A stretch of 64,000 nt of DNA, from NCBI RefSeq assembly GCF_000521505.1, contig NZ_CP003915.1, positions 1,364,001 to 1,428,000 of the forward strand, in the 5' to 3' direction. A program made the translations under genes and the position numbers. The notes below the pieces were generated by a model that did no database searches, had not been told where the DNA came from, and saw only the letters and a list, made by a program, of their open reading frames with translations. Numbering within the stretch: the first letter of the stretch is position 1; the number at the start of each line of letters is the position of its first letter. Below are positions 9,724-18,349 of this stretch, one piece after another. Source of the DNA: Advenella mimigardefordensis DPN7. Lineage in GTDB: Bacteria; Pseudomonadota; Gammaproteobacteria; Burkholderiales; Burkholderiaceae_B.

Positions 9724-10365
9724 ATGATGAATAAATTGAATAGAAACCAAATGGCCGAACGCCTGGCCAAAGATATCGCTCCCGGCAGTTATGTCAATAT
9801 CGGCATTGGCATGCCCGAGCTGGTCGCCAACTATCTGAAGCCGGAAGATGAAATTCTGCTGCACAGTGAAAACGGTATTTTGGGCATGGGCCCTGCGGCA
9901 ACCGGCGATGATATTGACGGCGAATTGATCAACGCTGGTAAAAAACCGGTCACATTGCTGACCGGCGGCGCGTTCTTTCATCATGTAGACTCATTTGCCA
10001 TTATGCGCGGCGGACATCTGGACCTGTGCATTATGGGCGGGATGCAGGTATCTGCAGACGGCGACCTGGCCAACTGGTCGCTGGGCCGCCCGGGCGAGCC
10101 GCCGGCGGTGGGCGGCGCCATGGATCTGGCGGTGGGCGCCCGCAAGGTATTTATCCTGATGGAGCACAACGCCAAAGATGGATCGCCCAAAATTCTCGAA
10201 AAATGTACGCTCCCGGTCACAGGCCTGGGCGTGGTCAGCCGTGTATACACCGATATTGCCGTCCTGGAGGTCACGCCGGCAGGCATGACCGTGGTGGAAA
10301 AGCTCGTGGATATCACAAATGAACAATTGCAGTCACTCACCGGCGCGAAGCTGATTTTCGCCTGA
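9724..10365 (+). CDS. pcaJ: 3-oxoacid CoA-transferase subunit B (PcaJ/CatJ type)
   Basis: A 213-residue beta subunit that carries the catalytic glutamate of family I CoA-transferases, visible as Glu49 in LHSENGILGMG. The glycine motif GIGMPELVANYL and the segment GGAMDLAVGARKVFILMEHN are also family hallmarks. It follows subunit A by 9 bp, consistent with stoichiometric expression of the heteromer. Product of the pair: 3-oxoadipyl-CoA plus succinate. Another CoA-transferase pair of the same family is encoded at 57078-58443, so the genome has at least two. Confidence 0.9.
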   Translation: MMNKLNRNQMAERLAKDIAPGSYVNIGIGMPELVANYLKPEDEILLHSENGILGMGPAATGDDIDGELINAGKKPVTLLTGGAFFHHVDSFAIMRGGHLDLCIMGGMQVSADGDLANWSLGRPGEPPAVGGAMDLAVGARKVFILMEHNAKDGSPKILEKCTLPVTGLGVVSRVYTDIAVLEVTPAGMTVVEKLVDITNEQLQSLTGAKLIFA

Positions 10366-10408
10366 GTATCCGACAGTTTATTAATATGAAGTAACACAGA
10401 GGAAAGGT

Positions 10409-11610
10409 ATGAATAACGCTTATATTTGCGATGCTGTCCGTACGCCGATTGGCCGCTATGGTGGCGGTCTGTCTACCGTGCGCACCGATGATCTGGCTGC
10501 GTTGCCGATCAAGGCATTGATGGAACGCAATCCGAACGTGGATTGGAACAAAGTGGATGACGTGATTTACGGCTGCGCCAACCAGGCTGGTGAAGACAAC
10601 CGTAACGTTGCCCGCATGGCGCTGTTGCTGGCCGGGATTGATGTTCAGGTGCCGGGCGCAACATTGAATCGTCTTTGCGCTTCCAGTCTGGATGCCGTGG
10701 GCACTGCGGCACGCGCGATCAAATCGGGCGAAGTGGATCTGATGATTGCCGGTGGTGTGGAAAGTATGTCGCGCGCGCCCTTTGTGATGGGCAAGGCCGA
10801 GTCTGCCTATTCACGCTCCGCCAAAATCGAAGACACCACGATCGGCTGGCGTTTCGTCAACCCGAAAATGAAAGCTGCGTATGGCGTAGACTCCATGCCG
10901 GAAACGGCTGAAAACGTTGCCGACGACTACAAGATTTCCCGTGCCGATCAGGATGCATTTGCTCTGCGCAGCCAGCAGCGCGCCGCAAAATCCATTGCCG
11001 ATGGGGTGTTCAGGGAAGAGATTATTCCCGTGAGCGTACCGCAGCGCAAGGGGGATCCGGTTATTGTTGATACCGACGAACATCCACGCGCAACAACGCC
11101 GGAAGCGCTGGCTAAACTCAAGGGTGTGGTGCGCCCCGATGGTAGCGTCACGGCAGGTAATGCATCAGGCGTGAATGATGGTGCCTGCGCCCTGCTGCTG
11201 GCTTCGGAAGAGGCAGTTAAAAAGTATGGCCTTACACCCAAGGCCCGTGTTGTGGGTATGGCTGTGGCCGGTGTTGCACCTCGCGTCATGGGCGTCGGCC
11301 CCATTCCCGCAGTGCGCAAAGTGCTGGAAAAAACCGGTCTGACGATCGAACAAATGGATGTGGTTGAGCTGAACGAAGCCTTCGCTGCACAGGCACTGGC
11401 GGTAACACGTGATCTGGGCCTGGCAGACGATGCGCCTCACGTGAACCCTAATGGCGGCGCCATTGCTTTGGGTCATCCCCTGGGCGCATCAGGTGCTCGT
11501 TTGGTAACAACGGCTATGTATCAGTTACAGCGTACTGGTGGTAGTATGCCTTGTGCACCATGTGTATTGGTGTGGGTCAGGGCGCTGCGGTGATTATCGA
11601 ACGCGTTTGA
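10409..11610 (+). pseudogene. pcaF: 3-oxoadipyl-CoA thiolase (PcaF-like) with apparent -1 frameshift near the 3' end
   Basis: The frame read from ATG 10409 (after the SD AGAGGAAAGG) encodes a thiolase with the nucleophile Cys90 in NRLCASSLDAVG and His in GHPLGASG. After GGTGGT at 11539-11544 it runs into a non-family tail (SMPCAPCVLVWVRALR) and stops at 11593. The neighbouring frame immediately continues with YALCTMCIGVGQGAAVIIERV and stops at 11610. One missing base at about 11543-11546 therefore explains everything. Restored, the protein would be 400 residues, the usual PcaF length, with the second catalytic cysteine at about residue 386. As written, the 394-residue product lacks that cysteine and the last strand. 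This is either a real inactivating mutation or an assembly error. Confidence 0.8.
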
Positions 11611-11642
11611 TAAGGTTTTGCAGCAGTCAATGCTGCAGTACA

Positions 11643-11672
11643 AAAAAAACCGGCCTGCTGGCCGGTTTTTTT
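11643..11672. terminator. Bidirectional Rho-independent terminator between pcaF and the glt operon
   Basis: The stem CCGGCC/GGCCGG (11650-11655 with 11660-11665) has a TGCT loop, flanked by seven A residues on one side and seven T residues on the other. It can therefore end transcripts from both the plus-strand pca genes and the minus-strand glt genes, which converge here. Confidence 0.9.
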
Positions 11673-11687
11673 GATGGTACGGGGAGT

Positions 11688-12428
11688 TTAATGCCCCAGG
11701 ATTTTTGACAGAAAGTGTTTGGCCCGGTCAGAGCGCGCTTCCTGATTACCGAAAAACTCTTCCTTGTTGCAGTCTTCGACAATTTGCCCAGCATCCATGA
11801 AGATCACGCGGTCAGCCACTTTGCGGGCAAAGCCCATTTCGTGGGTCACCACCATCATGGTCATGCCTTCTTTGGCCAGATCCACCATGACATCCAGTAC
11901 CTCGTTGACCATTTCAGGGTCAAGCGCAGAGGTGGGTTCATCAAACAGCATGGCTACCGGATCCATGGCCAGTGCGCGGGCGATAGCCACGCGCTGTTGC
12001 TGCCCGCCTGAGAGCTGTCCAGGGAACTTGTCCTTGTGCTGGATGAGTCCGACACGATCCAGCAGTTTGCGGCCGCGTTCCATGGCCTCGTCCTTGGAGC
12101 GATTCAGCACCTTGACCTGGGCCAGAGCCAGGTTTTCCATCACGGACAAGTGTGGGAACAGCTCGAAATGCTGGAACACCATGCCGATTTTGGAGCGCAG
12201 TTTGGGCAGATCGGTTTTCGGATCGCCTACAGATACGCCGTTGAAGAAAATTTCGCCTTTCTGGAATGCTTCCAGGCCGTTGGCGGTTTTGATCAGTGTG
12301 GATTTGCCCGATCCTGACGGACCGCAAACCACCACAACTTCACCTTTGTTGATTTCGGTTGTGCAATCGGTCAGAACCTGGAATTTTCCATACCATTTAC
12401 TAACGTTTTTAAATTCAATCATAGCCAT
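11688..12428 (-). CDS. gltL: Glutamate/aspartate ABC importer, ATP-binding subunit
   Basis: A 246-residue ABC ATPase of the polar amino-acid uptake family. Walker A is GPSGSGKST, the signature is [16 protein letters not shown] and Walker B is [14 protein letters not shown]. It powers import of glutamate/aspartate by the permeases encoded just upstream. The start at 12428 ([14 protein letters not shown]) is preceded by AAGG at a plausible distance. The longer frame to 12491 lies in the permease gene and is rejected. It is the last gene of the minus-strand order binding protein, permease, permease, ATPase, as in E. coli gltIJKL. The gap to gltK is 11 bp. Confidence 0.93.
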   Translation of the reverse strand: MAMIEFKNVSKWYGKFQVLTDCTTEINKGEVVVVCGPSGSGKSTLIKTANGLEAFQKGEIFFNGVSVGDPKTDLPKLRSKIGMVFQHFELFPHLSVMENLALAQVKVLNRSKDEAMERGRKLLDRVGLIQHKDKFPGQLSGGQQQRVAIARALAMDPVAMLFDEPTSALDPEMVNEVLDVMVDLAKEGMTMMVVTHEMGFARKVADRVIFMDAGQIVEDCNKEEFFGNQEARSDRAKHFLSKILGH

Positions 12429-12439
12429 GGAGAAATACC

Positions 12440-13210
12440 TTATCGAATAATCGTCAAACGCCGATCGATCACTTTGACCAGACGAGAGCAAACTAAAGAG
12501 ATGACAAAATAGATAGCCGCTGCGAATATGTACAGCTCAACCGGGCGGCCGGTAATGTCGGCGTTGATGCGTGCCATACCCAGCAGGTCATTCAGTGACA
12601 GTACGGTCACCAGCGACGTATCCTGGAAAAGAACAATCATTTGGGTGAAGATCACCGGCAGCATATTGCGGAAAGCCTGAGGTAGCACGATAAGTCGCAT
12701 GACCTGAAAGTACCGCAGACCCAGCGCGTAACCGGCGCCCACCTGTCCACGAGGGATAGACTGGATACCGGCACGCATGATTTCGCAGAAATAGGCCGCT
12801 TCAAACAGCGTGAAGGTAATCAGTGCGCAGGTAAACCCGTTCAGCGGTCGTGAGACCATCCTGGCCGATGCGTTGCCGTCTATGTAGGTCGCCCACATGA
12901 AGTCGATCCAGCCCAGGATATAGGGAACCAGAAAGAAGAACCAGAACAGGATCAGGATCAGCGGCAGTGACCGCATAATGTTGACATAGGAACCGGCGAA
13001 CCAGCGGAAAATGCTGATTGATGACAGTCGCATCATGGCCAGCACGGTACCCCAGATCAACGCCAGGATCGTGGAATAGAGCGTTAGCTTCAGGGTAAAG
13101 ACCAGGCCTTCTTTTAACAGCGCAGGTGCGGCATGCTGGATGACTTGCCAGTCAAAGGCAGCAATACTGACCGAGGAGGAGGAAATAAGTAAATCTTGAA
13201 AATTCATCAT
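12440..13210 (-). CDS. gltK: Glutamate/aspartate ABC importer permease, GltK-like
   Basis: A 256-residue inner-membrane permease of the HisM/GltK type. It has a hydrophobic N-terminal half ([22 protein letters not shown]), several membrane spans and the [28 protein letters not shown] loop region that docks to the ATPase. Two ATG codons are adjacent (13210 and 13207). The SD TAGGAG sits 3 nt before the first and 6 nt before the second, so the second is the better functional start and the protein may be 255 residues. It is about 30 residues longer than E. coli GltK, mainly at the N-terminus. Confidence 0.9.
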   Translation of the reverse strand: MMNFQDLLISSSSVSIAAFDWQVIQHAAPALLKEGLVFTLKLTLYSTILALIWGTVLAMMRLSSISIFRWFAGSYVNIMRSLPLILILFWFFFLVPYILGWIDFMWATYIDGNASARMVSRPLNGFTCALITFTLFEAAYFCEIMRAGIQSIPRGQVGAGYALGLRYFQVMRLIVLPQAFRNMLPVIFTQMIVLFQDTSLVTVLSLNDLLGMARINADITGRPVELYIFAAAIYFVISLVCSRLVKVIDRRLTIIR

Positions 13211-13216
13211 GTGCTC

Positions 13217-13981
13217 CTACCCTTTACCTGAAATAAAGCCAGGAACACTGAAGAAACGTTCAACGGCTGACATAATTACCAGAATCAATAAATTGATGAT
13301 GACATACAGGGCGGTCGCGGCCAGATAGGCAGGGAACGTCTGGAAAGTGGATTCCTGCATCGATGCCGCAGCACCGGTGATCTCCAGCAGGCCGATGGTA
13401 TAGGCGACCGAAGAGTTTTTCAGCAGGTTGAGCATTTCAGATGTGAGCGGTGGCGTAATAATGCGCATGGCCATGGGCAACAGCACATATTTATACATCT
13501 GAAAGCGCGTGAGCCCAAGCGCGGTCGCTGCCATGGATTGACCGCGTGGCAAAGAGCGAATGCCCGATGACAATTGAATGGCTATCCGTGATGAGGTAAA
13601 CAGACCCAGACACAATACCGCTGGCCAGAATACAGAGTACGGATATTGCATGTTGATGATGGCTTTACCCATGGATTCCGGTAATACCTGAGGGACCACG
13701 AAATACCAGAGGAACAACTGTACCAGCAGGGGAATATTCCTGAACAGCTCGACATAGGCCGAGCAAAGTTTAGATACTAACCTGTTCTGACTGGTCAGCC
13801 CGATACCCACCATGATGCCCGTCACAAACGCAAGCACCCACGCGACCGCGGACAGTTGCAGCGTCCACCCTACAGCCTCAACGAAAGCGGCAAGATAGGA
13901 GTTGCCGCTAGGAGACATCTGGCAGAACAGGGACGCGTTATCGAGATTGGCCGGGTCACAAAATAATGTGGAAATTGACAT
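13217..13981 (-). CDS. gltJ: Glutamate/aspartate ABC importer permease, GltJ-like
   Basis: A 254-residue integral membrane permease of the same family as the next gene. It shows the conserved ELFRNIPLLVQLFLWYF segment and the EAA-type loop around SSGIRSLPRGQSMAATALGL. With GltK it forms the heteromeric membrane channel of the importer. It lies 6 bp upstream of gltK and is separated from the binding-protein gene by an 82 bp spacer containing a strong hairpin with a T-tract. Confidence 0.92.
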   Translation of the reverse strand: MSISTLFCDPANLDNASLFCQMSPSGNSYLAAFVEAVGWTLQLSAVAWVLAFVTGIMVGIGLTSQNRLVSKLCSAYVELFRNIPLLVQLFLWYFVVPQVLPESMGKAIINMQYPYSVFWPAVLCLGLFTSSRIAIQLSSGIRSLPRGQSMAATALGLTRFQMYKYVLLPMAMRIITPPLTSEMLNLLKNSSVAYTIGLLEITGAAASMQESTFQTFPAYLAATALYVIINLLILVIMSAVERFFSVPGFISGKG

Positions 13982-14012
13982 AATTTGAAACGCTATTTAT
14001 AGAAAACAAAAA

Positions 14013-14049
14013 ACGGCACAAAACCCGCTTTCGCTGTGTTTTGTGCCGT
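14013..14049 (-). terminator. Attenuating hairpin between gltI and gltJ
   Basis: A perfect 12-bp inverted repeat (ACGGCACAAAAC at 14013-14024 with GTTTTGTGCCGT at 14038-14049). Read on the minus strand it is followed by a run of T residues broken by one G. It has the form of an intrinsic terminator placed directly after the binding-protein gene and inside the operon. Partial termination here would give more binding protein than permease/ATPase mRNA, a common arrangement in ABC importers. Confidence 0.8.
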
Positions 14050-14063
14050 CGGACCGACGCGAT

Positions 14064-14954
14064 TTATTGGTATTTCGCCGGGTCTGGTGAGTCTGTTGGA
14101 TTGGCCAATGCTTTTTTGAGCGATTCAGACATTGGCAGGTTCATATTGATGTTTTTCGGAGGGATTGGGCTTTCGAACCATTTTTTGTAAAGTGTTTCGA
14201 TTTCTCCGCTTTTGATCATGGCAATCACCGCATCATCTACGGCTTTTTTGAACTCAGGATCATCTTTCGGTTCGATCATGGCGTAGGGTTCGGTAGTCAG
14301 CGCTTCATCGCTGATGACCCATTTGGACGGATCTTCAGAGTTGGCTACCAGGCCTGCCAGCAGTACGTCATCCATGAAGAAGGCTTTGGCGCGTCCGGCC
14401 TGAACAGTCAGGAAGGCACCCGCGTGATCTTTGGATGGAATGATGTTCATGCCCAGGTTGTCCTTGGCATTGGTCGCAGCGAGCCATTTGATGTTACTGG
14501 TTCCGGCAGTCGAAGTAACGGTCTGACCCTTGAAGCCGGACAGATCCTTGATGTTGTCAGCCTTTGCGGAAACGAAGCGGGTCGCTGTTACAAAGGTGGT
14601 TGGTGCAAAGCTAACCTGTTTCTGACGCTCGGCGTTGTTGGTGGCGGACCCGCAAGCCAGATCGATCGTACCGTTCATAATCAGAGGAATCCGGCTGGCA
14701 GATGTCACAGGAACCTGTTTGACAGTCAGTTCCGTTCCCAGCTGTTTTTCGAGTGCTTTGACGATACCGTCGCAAATTTCTTTGGAGTATCCGACGGGTT
14801 TGCCGCCATCAAGATAGGAAAATGGAATGGACGAGTCCCGATATCCAAGGGAAATTGTTTTTGTACTTTTGATTTTGTCCAGGCGGCCTTCGGCGTGGGC
14901 GGACAAACCAATTGAAGAAATAAGTGCAGCAAGCACGAGACTTGATAACTTCAT
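14064..14954 (-). CDS. gltI: Glutamate/aspartate-binding periplasmic protein
   Basis: A 296-residue extracytoplasmic solute-binding protein with an N-terminal signal peptide (MKLSSLVLAALISSIGLSAHA, cleavage after AHA). Mature-protein segments such as TISLGYRDSSIPFSYLDGG, VTSASRIPLIMNGTIDLACG and GTSNIKWL are typical of the GltI/DEBP family. It captures glutamate or aspartate in the periplasm and delivers it to GltJK. The SD AAGGAG lies directly upstream of the ATG. First gene of the glt operon. Confidence 0.93.
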   Translation of the reverse strand: MKLSSLVLAALISSIGLSAHAEGRLDKIKSTKTISLGYRDSSIPFSYLDGGKPVGYSKEICDGIVKALEKQLGTELTVKQVPVTSASRIPLIMNGTIDLACGSATNNAERQKQVSFAPTTFVTATRFVSAKADNIKDLSGFKGQTVTSTAGTSNIKWLAATNAKDNLGMNIIPSKDHAGAFLTVQAGRAKAFFMDDVLLAGLVANSEDPSKWVISDEALTTEPYAMIEPKDDPEFKKAVDDAVIAMIKSGEIETLYKKWFESPIPPKNINMNLPMSESLKKALANPTDSPDPAKYQ

Positions 14955-15331
14955 GGAGAACTCCTTTATAACGGTGATGCTAGTATGAACGAAATGCTCA
15001 TGCTTAGGGTTCAGGTTTTACCCTAATTTTTGACAAACTTAACAAACAGTATTTTCAACTAAACTACACTGCAGCCGTCTTTTTAATGGATTTTAGCGTA
15101 CTTTAAAACAAAAGATACATAAAGATACATATTGCATTGATGTGATATTGCACTGCACCAAAGTGAATTTGCCAATGTGCCATATCAGTGCGATTTACCT
15201 GATCGTATCCAAGTTAGAAGACAGACGGAAGACAATCGGCTGCCTACAAAATTATACATTTGCGGTATCCCCTCTCTTCGCAGCAGGTGTTTGCGACTAA
15301 AATGACATTTTAATAGCCGGTTTCCAATTGC
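14955..15331. promoter_or_regulatory. Divergent intergenic region gltI / psd
   Basis: No gene is supported on either strand. The region is AT-rich near 15000-15150 and must hold the gltI promoter (minus) and the psd promoter (plus). It contains a perfect tandem repeat of AAAGATACAT (15111-15130) and a direct repeat of ATATTGCA at 15129-15136 and 15145-15152, 16 bp apart. These could be regulator half-sites, but nothing assigns them to a protein. Confidence 0.45.
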
Positions 15332-16015
15332 ATGTATAAACCCTCTTACCCGCATCCTGTTCTGGCCCGAGAGGGCTGGCCCTTTATCGCCGGTTCCATC
15401 ATCCTGGCGCTGCTGGTGTCGTGGTGGTCCGTTGCTGCAGGGCTGATCTTCTGGCTGCTGGCCATTTTTGTGATTCAGTTTTTTCGTGATCCGCAACGTC
15501 AGGCCCCGGATGGCGAGCGCGTGGTGCTCTCGCCGGCTGACGGGCGCATTGTATCGGTAGACAAAACCACAGACCCGTACACTCAGCAGCAGGCCCTGAA
15601 GATCAGTGTGTTCATGAACGTTTTCAATGTCCACTCCAACCGTTTCCCGGTGGGTGGTCGGGTAACCCAGGTTCAGTACTATCCTGGCTCGTTTGTAAAT
15701 GCCGCGCTGGACAAGGCGTCGGTTGAAAATGAAAGAAACGCAGTTCATATTGCGCTCGATTCAGGCGAGCAGGTAACGGTGGTGCAGGTGGCCGGGCTGG
15801 TGGCCCGGCGTATCCTGTGCTATGTCAAGCCCGGCGACAGCCGGCGGGCTGGCGAGCGTTACGGATTTATCCGTTTTGGCTCCCGTGTCGACGTCTATCT
15901 GCCACCGGCTTCCCGCCCCAGGGTCGCCATTGGCGACAAAGTGTCGGCTACGTCTACAGCACTTGCTGACCTGCCCGAGCCCGCTGCTGTGGTCAATCAA
16001 AGTGAAACGTTATGA
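15332..16015 (+). CDS. psd: Phosphatidylserine decarboxylase proenzyme
   Basis: A 227-residue short-form (PSD-A type) phosphatidylserine decarboxylase that makes phosphatidylethanolamine at the inner membrane. An N-terminal membrane hairpin ([29 protein letters not shown], quoted in parts) precedes the domain with [12 protein letters not shown] and [16 protein letters not shown]. The self-cleavage site is in [10 protein letters not shown], with Ser184 becoming the pyruvoyl group. The stop codon overlaps the start of pssA, so the two consecutive steps of PE synthesis are translationally coupled. Confidence 0.95.
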   Translation: MYKPSYPHPVLAREGWPFIAGSIILALLVSWWSVAAGLIFWLLAIFVIQFFRDPQRQAPDGERVVLSPADGRIVSVDKTTDPYTQQQALKISVFMNVFNVHSNRFPVGGRVTQVQYYPGSFVNAALDKASVENERNAVHIALDSGEQVTVVQVAGLVARRILCYVKPGDSRRAGERYGFIRFGSRVDVYLPPASRPRVAIGDKVSATSTALADLPEPAAVVNQSETL

Positions 16016-16974
16016 ACGAAAATCTGCCACGTCCGCGCAGCGCGATTTATCTGCTGCCCAATGCATTTACAACGGCTAATTTATTTGCCGGCTTTTATGC
16101 CGTGGTGCAGGCCATGAGCGGGCGCTTCGAGATTGCTGCCATTGCCATTTTTGTGGCCATGGTGCTGGACGCCATGGACGGTCGCGTGGCGCGCCTGACC
16201 AATACCCAGTCGGCTTTCGGTGAGCAATATGATTCCATGTCCGATATGGTGTCCTTTGGTATCGCCCCGGCTTTGGTCATGTATGAATACCAGTTGCAGG
16301 CGCTGGGGCGCTGGGGCTGGATCGCTGCCTTTATTTATGTCGCTGGCGCCGCGTTGCGACTGGCGCGTTTCAATACCAATATCGGCGTGGTCGACAGCCG
16401 GTTCTTCCAGGGCTTGCCCAGTCCTGCGGCAGCGGCACTGGTGGCTGGTTTTGTCTGGCTGTCGGTTGATAACCGTATCCCGGACTATGAATCGCTGGCC
16501 TGGCTGGCCTTTGTGCTCACGGTATATGCGGGTATCAGTATGATTTCGAATGCGCCGTTTTTCAGCGGCAAGTCGCTCGCGCTTGAGAAAAAGCTATCGC
16601 CGCAAAATATCATGCTGGTGCTGGTGCTTGTTTTTGCCTTTGTTTCATCCGATCCGCCGATTGTGCTTTTTCTGTTGTTCATCGTGTATGGCTTGTCGGG
16701 GTGGGTTGTTTGGTATTGGCGCTGGCGCCGCGCGCAGCAGCTACATGATAGTCGTCGCGAGAGCAGGGTAGCGGAAGCGGCCGACGCAACAGGCGTTGTA
16801 GCAGGCAGACCGGCAGAGGGTACTTCGGCAGCGCACCAGTCGGGCCTGGATGAGCCGGCTGTGAAAGAACCGGTAGAACAGGCTGGCCCGTCATCGTCTT
16901 CATCTCGTAATGAGCCGCATATTGCAGAAACACCGGCTCAGGACAAACCCAAAGACTGGTTCAGAAAAAACTGA
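16012..16974 (+). CDS. pssA: CDP-diacylglycerol--serine O-phosphatidyltransferase
   Basis: A 320-residue multi-spanning CDP-alcohol phosphatidyltransferase that makes phosphatidylserine, the substrate of Psd. The family signature DG-AR-G-D-D is visible in [18 protein letters not shown] followed by EQYDSMSD (about residues 53-78). Six or so hydrophobic spans follow. From about residue 240 on there is an Ala/Pro/Glu/Ser-rich, low-complexity tail of roughly 80 residues that is not needed for catalysis and is likely disordered in the cytoplasm. The ATG overlaps the psd stop (ATGA). Confidence 0.93.
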   Translation: MNENLPRPRSAIYLLPNAFTTANLFAGFYAVVQAMSGRFEIAAIAIFVAMVLDAMDGRVARLTNTQSAFGEQYDSMSDMVSFGIAPALVMYEYQLQALGRWGWIAAFIYVAGAALRLARFNTNIGVVDSRFFQGLPSPAAAALVAGFVWLSVDNRIPDYESLAWLAFVLTVYAGISMISNAPFFSGKSLALEKKLSPQNIMLVLVLVFAFVSSDPPIVLFLLFIVYGLSGWVVWYWRWRRAQQLHDSRRESRVAEAADATGVVAGRPAEGTSAAHQSGLDEPAVKEPVEQAGPSSSSSRNEPHIAETPAQDKPKDWFRKN

Positions 16975-17003
16975 GCGGACGCGTGCCGGAACCCGGCACG
17001 CTT

Positions 17004-17615
17004 TTAAAAGCCCATGAATTCGAACTCACGCTCATAGGCAGGATCAGGGCCGGGATGATGACGTGTAACCTGCTGGCCGTCGCGGCCCAGATATACGTAC
17101 ATCAACGAGTTCCAGACGTTGGACTGTTTGTAACGGTATTCCCAGACCACTTCATTTTTTTCACCCAGTCCTACGCGGGTCACCCTGGCAGGCGGGCCGA
17201 ACTCGCAGGTAACGTCCTGTGGTGTCCATACACCGTTGTCCAGCTTACGGAAATTCTCATCGGTCAGGATGGATTCCATCCGGTCTGCGATGCCGGCGCT
17301 GGAAAAGCGTGTGCCGTAAGCATATTGACCGTTAGGCTGCAGGGTCCAGATGGCCCGCGTGCCTCCATTGGGCAGGGGGCAGGTGAAATTGGGGGTACCC
17401 ATGGTTTCCAGTACCACAGATTCGGGCGAGTTGGGTGGCACATCCCGATAGGTGGCGCAGGCGCCCAGCGTCGCGCAAAGGCCGGCCAGACTCAGGTTGC
17501 GCAGCAGTTTACCCGGTGCAGCATGCTGCAAAAAAAACGGACTTTTGCGCTGGCGGTGCAGGCCAGTGTTGGAAAAAAAGCCCGGAAGGCGGGAAAAACA
17601 ACGGAAATTAGGCAT
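17004..17615 (-). CDS. Putative outer-membrane lipoprotein of unknown function
   Basis: A 203-residue protein with a lipobox TLGAC (Cys53) preceded by the hydrophobic stretch LLRNLSLAGLCATLGA. The ATG start gives an unusually long n-region. A TTG at 17531 would give a more normal 24-residue lipoprotein signal peptide, but neither start has a clear SD. The mature part begins with a short domain reminiscent of SmpA/OmlA-like lipoproteins (PESVVLETMGTPNFTCPLPNGG), with aromatic-rich strands after it. I do not recognise a specific function. It converges on pssA. Confidence 0.7.
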   Translation of the reverse strand: MPNFRCFSRLPGFFSNTGLHRQRKSPFFLQHAAPGKLLRNLSLAGLCATLGACATYRDVPPNSPESVVLETMGTPNFTCPLPNGGTRAIWTLQPNGQYAYGTRFSSAGIADRMESILTDENFRKLDNGVWTPQDVTCEFGPPARVTRVGLGEKNEVVWEYRYKQSNVWNSLMYVYLGRDGQQVTRHHPGPDPAYEREFEFMGF

Positions 17616-17920
17616 ATTTGAACCCGAATGGCTAAGGTTTGCGTGTGTTTTTGGGCTGAATCATATATAATTACGGGTCTTGACTGAAAGACAAGTGCAA
17701 CCCTGCATGACGTGTCGTCTGTTCATTGTAGCGTGTAAATTCGCGTGGGGACAGATTAAACGGGTATGTGGGGTCGGGTATGTGGGATTTACCATTGTCT
17801 TTTGCCCGGCTATCTTTTACGCCTAAGGTGGTTCGGTCGGGAAATTATCTAATATTTTATTTTTAATACGTCACGGTAAAGCGCCTCGGTTTTACCGCCA
17901 GTTCATGAGGCTTATTTAAT
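17616..17920. promoter_or_regulatory. Upstream region and leader of rpsO
   Basis: No gene seen. The last part contains a hairpin, CGGTAAA (17874-17880) with TTTACCG (17891-17897) and a 10-nt loop, starting about 45 nt before the rpsO start. S15 is known to bind its own leader mRNA in many bacteria, so an autoregulatory element is possible but unproven. A short direct repeat GGGTATGTGGG occurs near 17761-17786. Confidence 0.4.
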
Positions 17921-18190
17921 ATGTCAGTTGCTGATATCAAAAAATCTGAAATTGTTGCTCAATACGGTCGCGCTCAGGGCGATACAGGTTCTCCCGAAGT
18001 GCAGGTTGCATTGCTGACCGCCCGTATCAATGAATTAACCGGTCATTTCAAAGAACACATGAAAGACCACCACTCTCGTCGTGGTTTGCTGCGCATGGTC
18101 AGCCGTCGCCGTAAACTGCTCGACTACCTGAAAGGTCGTAACCCTGACGCTTACCGCTCACTCATCGAAAAACTCGGTCTGCGTAAGTGA
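17921..18190 (+). CDS. rpsO: 30S ribosomal protein S15
   Basis: An 89-residue protein, the exact family length. Conserved S15 features are [36 protein letters not shown] and the final [11 protein letters not shown]. It binds 16S rRNA in the platform of the small subunit. It is followed by pnp as in most proteobacteria, with a hairpin terminator between the two. Confidence 0.98.
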   Translation: MSVADIKKSEIVAQYGRAQGDTGSPEVQVALLTARINELTGHFKEHMKDHHSRRGLLRMVSRRRKLLDYLKGRNPDAYRSLIEKLGLRK

Positions 18191-18211
18191 TATTGGGTTT
18201 GCGCCCAACAC

Positions 18212-18256
18212 AAAACCGTGCAGAGCGCCAGGCTGGCGCCTGGCACGGTTTTTTTT
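18212..18256 (+). terminator. Rho-independent terminator/attenuator between rpsO and pnp
   Basis: The outer stem AAAACCGTGC (18212-18221) pairs with GCACGGTTTT (18243-18252). An inner stem GCGCCAG/CTGGCGC (18225-18231 with 18233-18239) lies within it. A T-run to 18256 follows. It ends or attenuates the rpsO transcript before pnp, as in the E. coli operon. Confidence 0.85.
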
Positions 18257-18349
18257 ATTGTGCCGGAACGGATTTGGACGCGTACACAGAATCGTGGTGT
18301 ACGGCTGAAAACGGACAGATCATTCCGGCTTTATTGTAAGGATTGAAAA

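Noticed and set aside
8626..9984. 452-residue open frame on the minus strand
   Set aside because: It lies antisense to the CoA ligase end and all of pcaI, which have full family motifs. No SD and no recognisable domains; a codon-bias shadow.
15130..15190. Possible sigma-54/NtrC promoter for gltI
   Set aside because: A TGGCAC element exists on the minus strand near 15170-15182, but the matching TTGC at the -12 position is absent at the required spacing.
15185..15748. 187-residue minus-strand frame
   Set aside because: Antisense to psd, with no signal, motif or ribosome-binding site.
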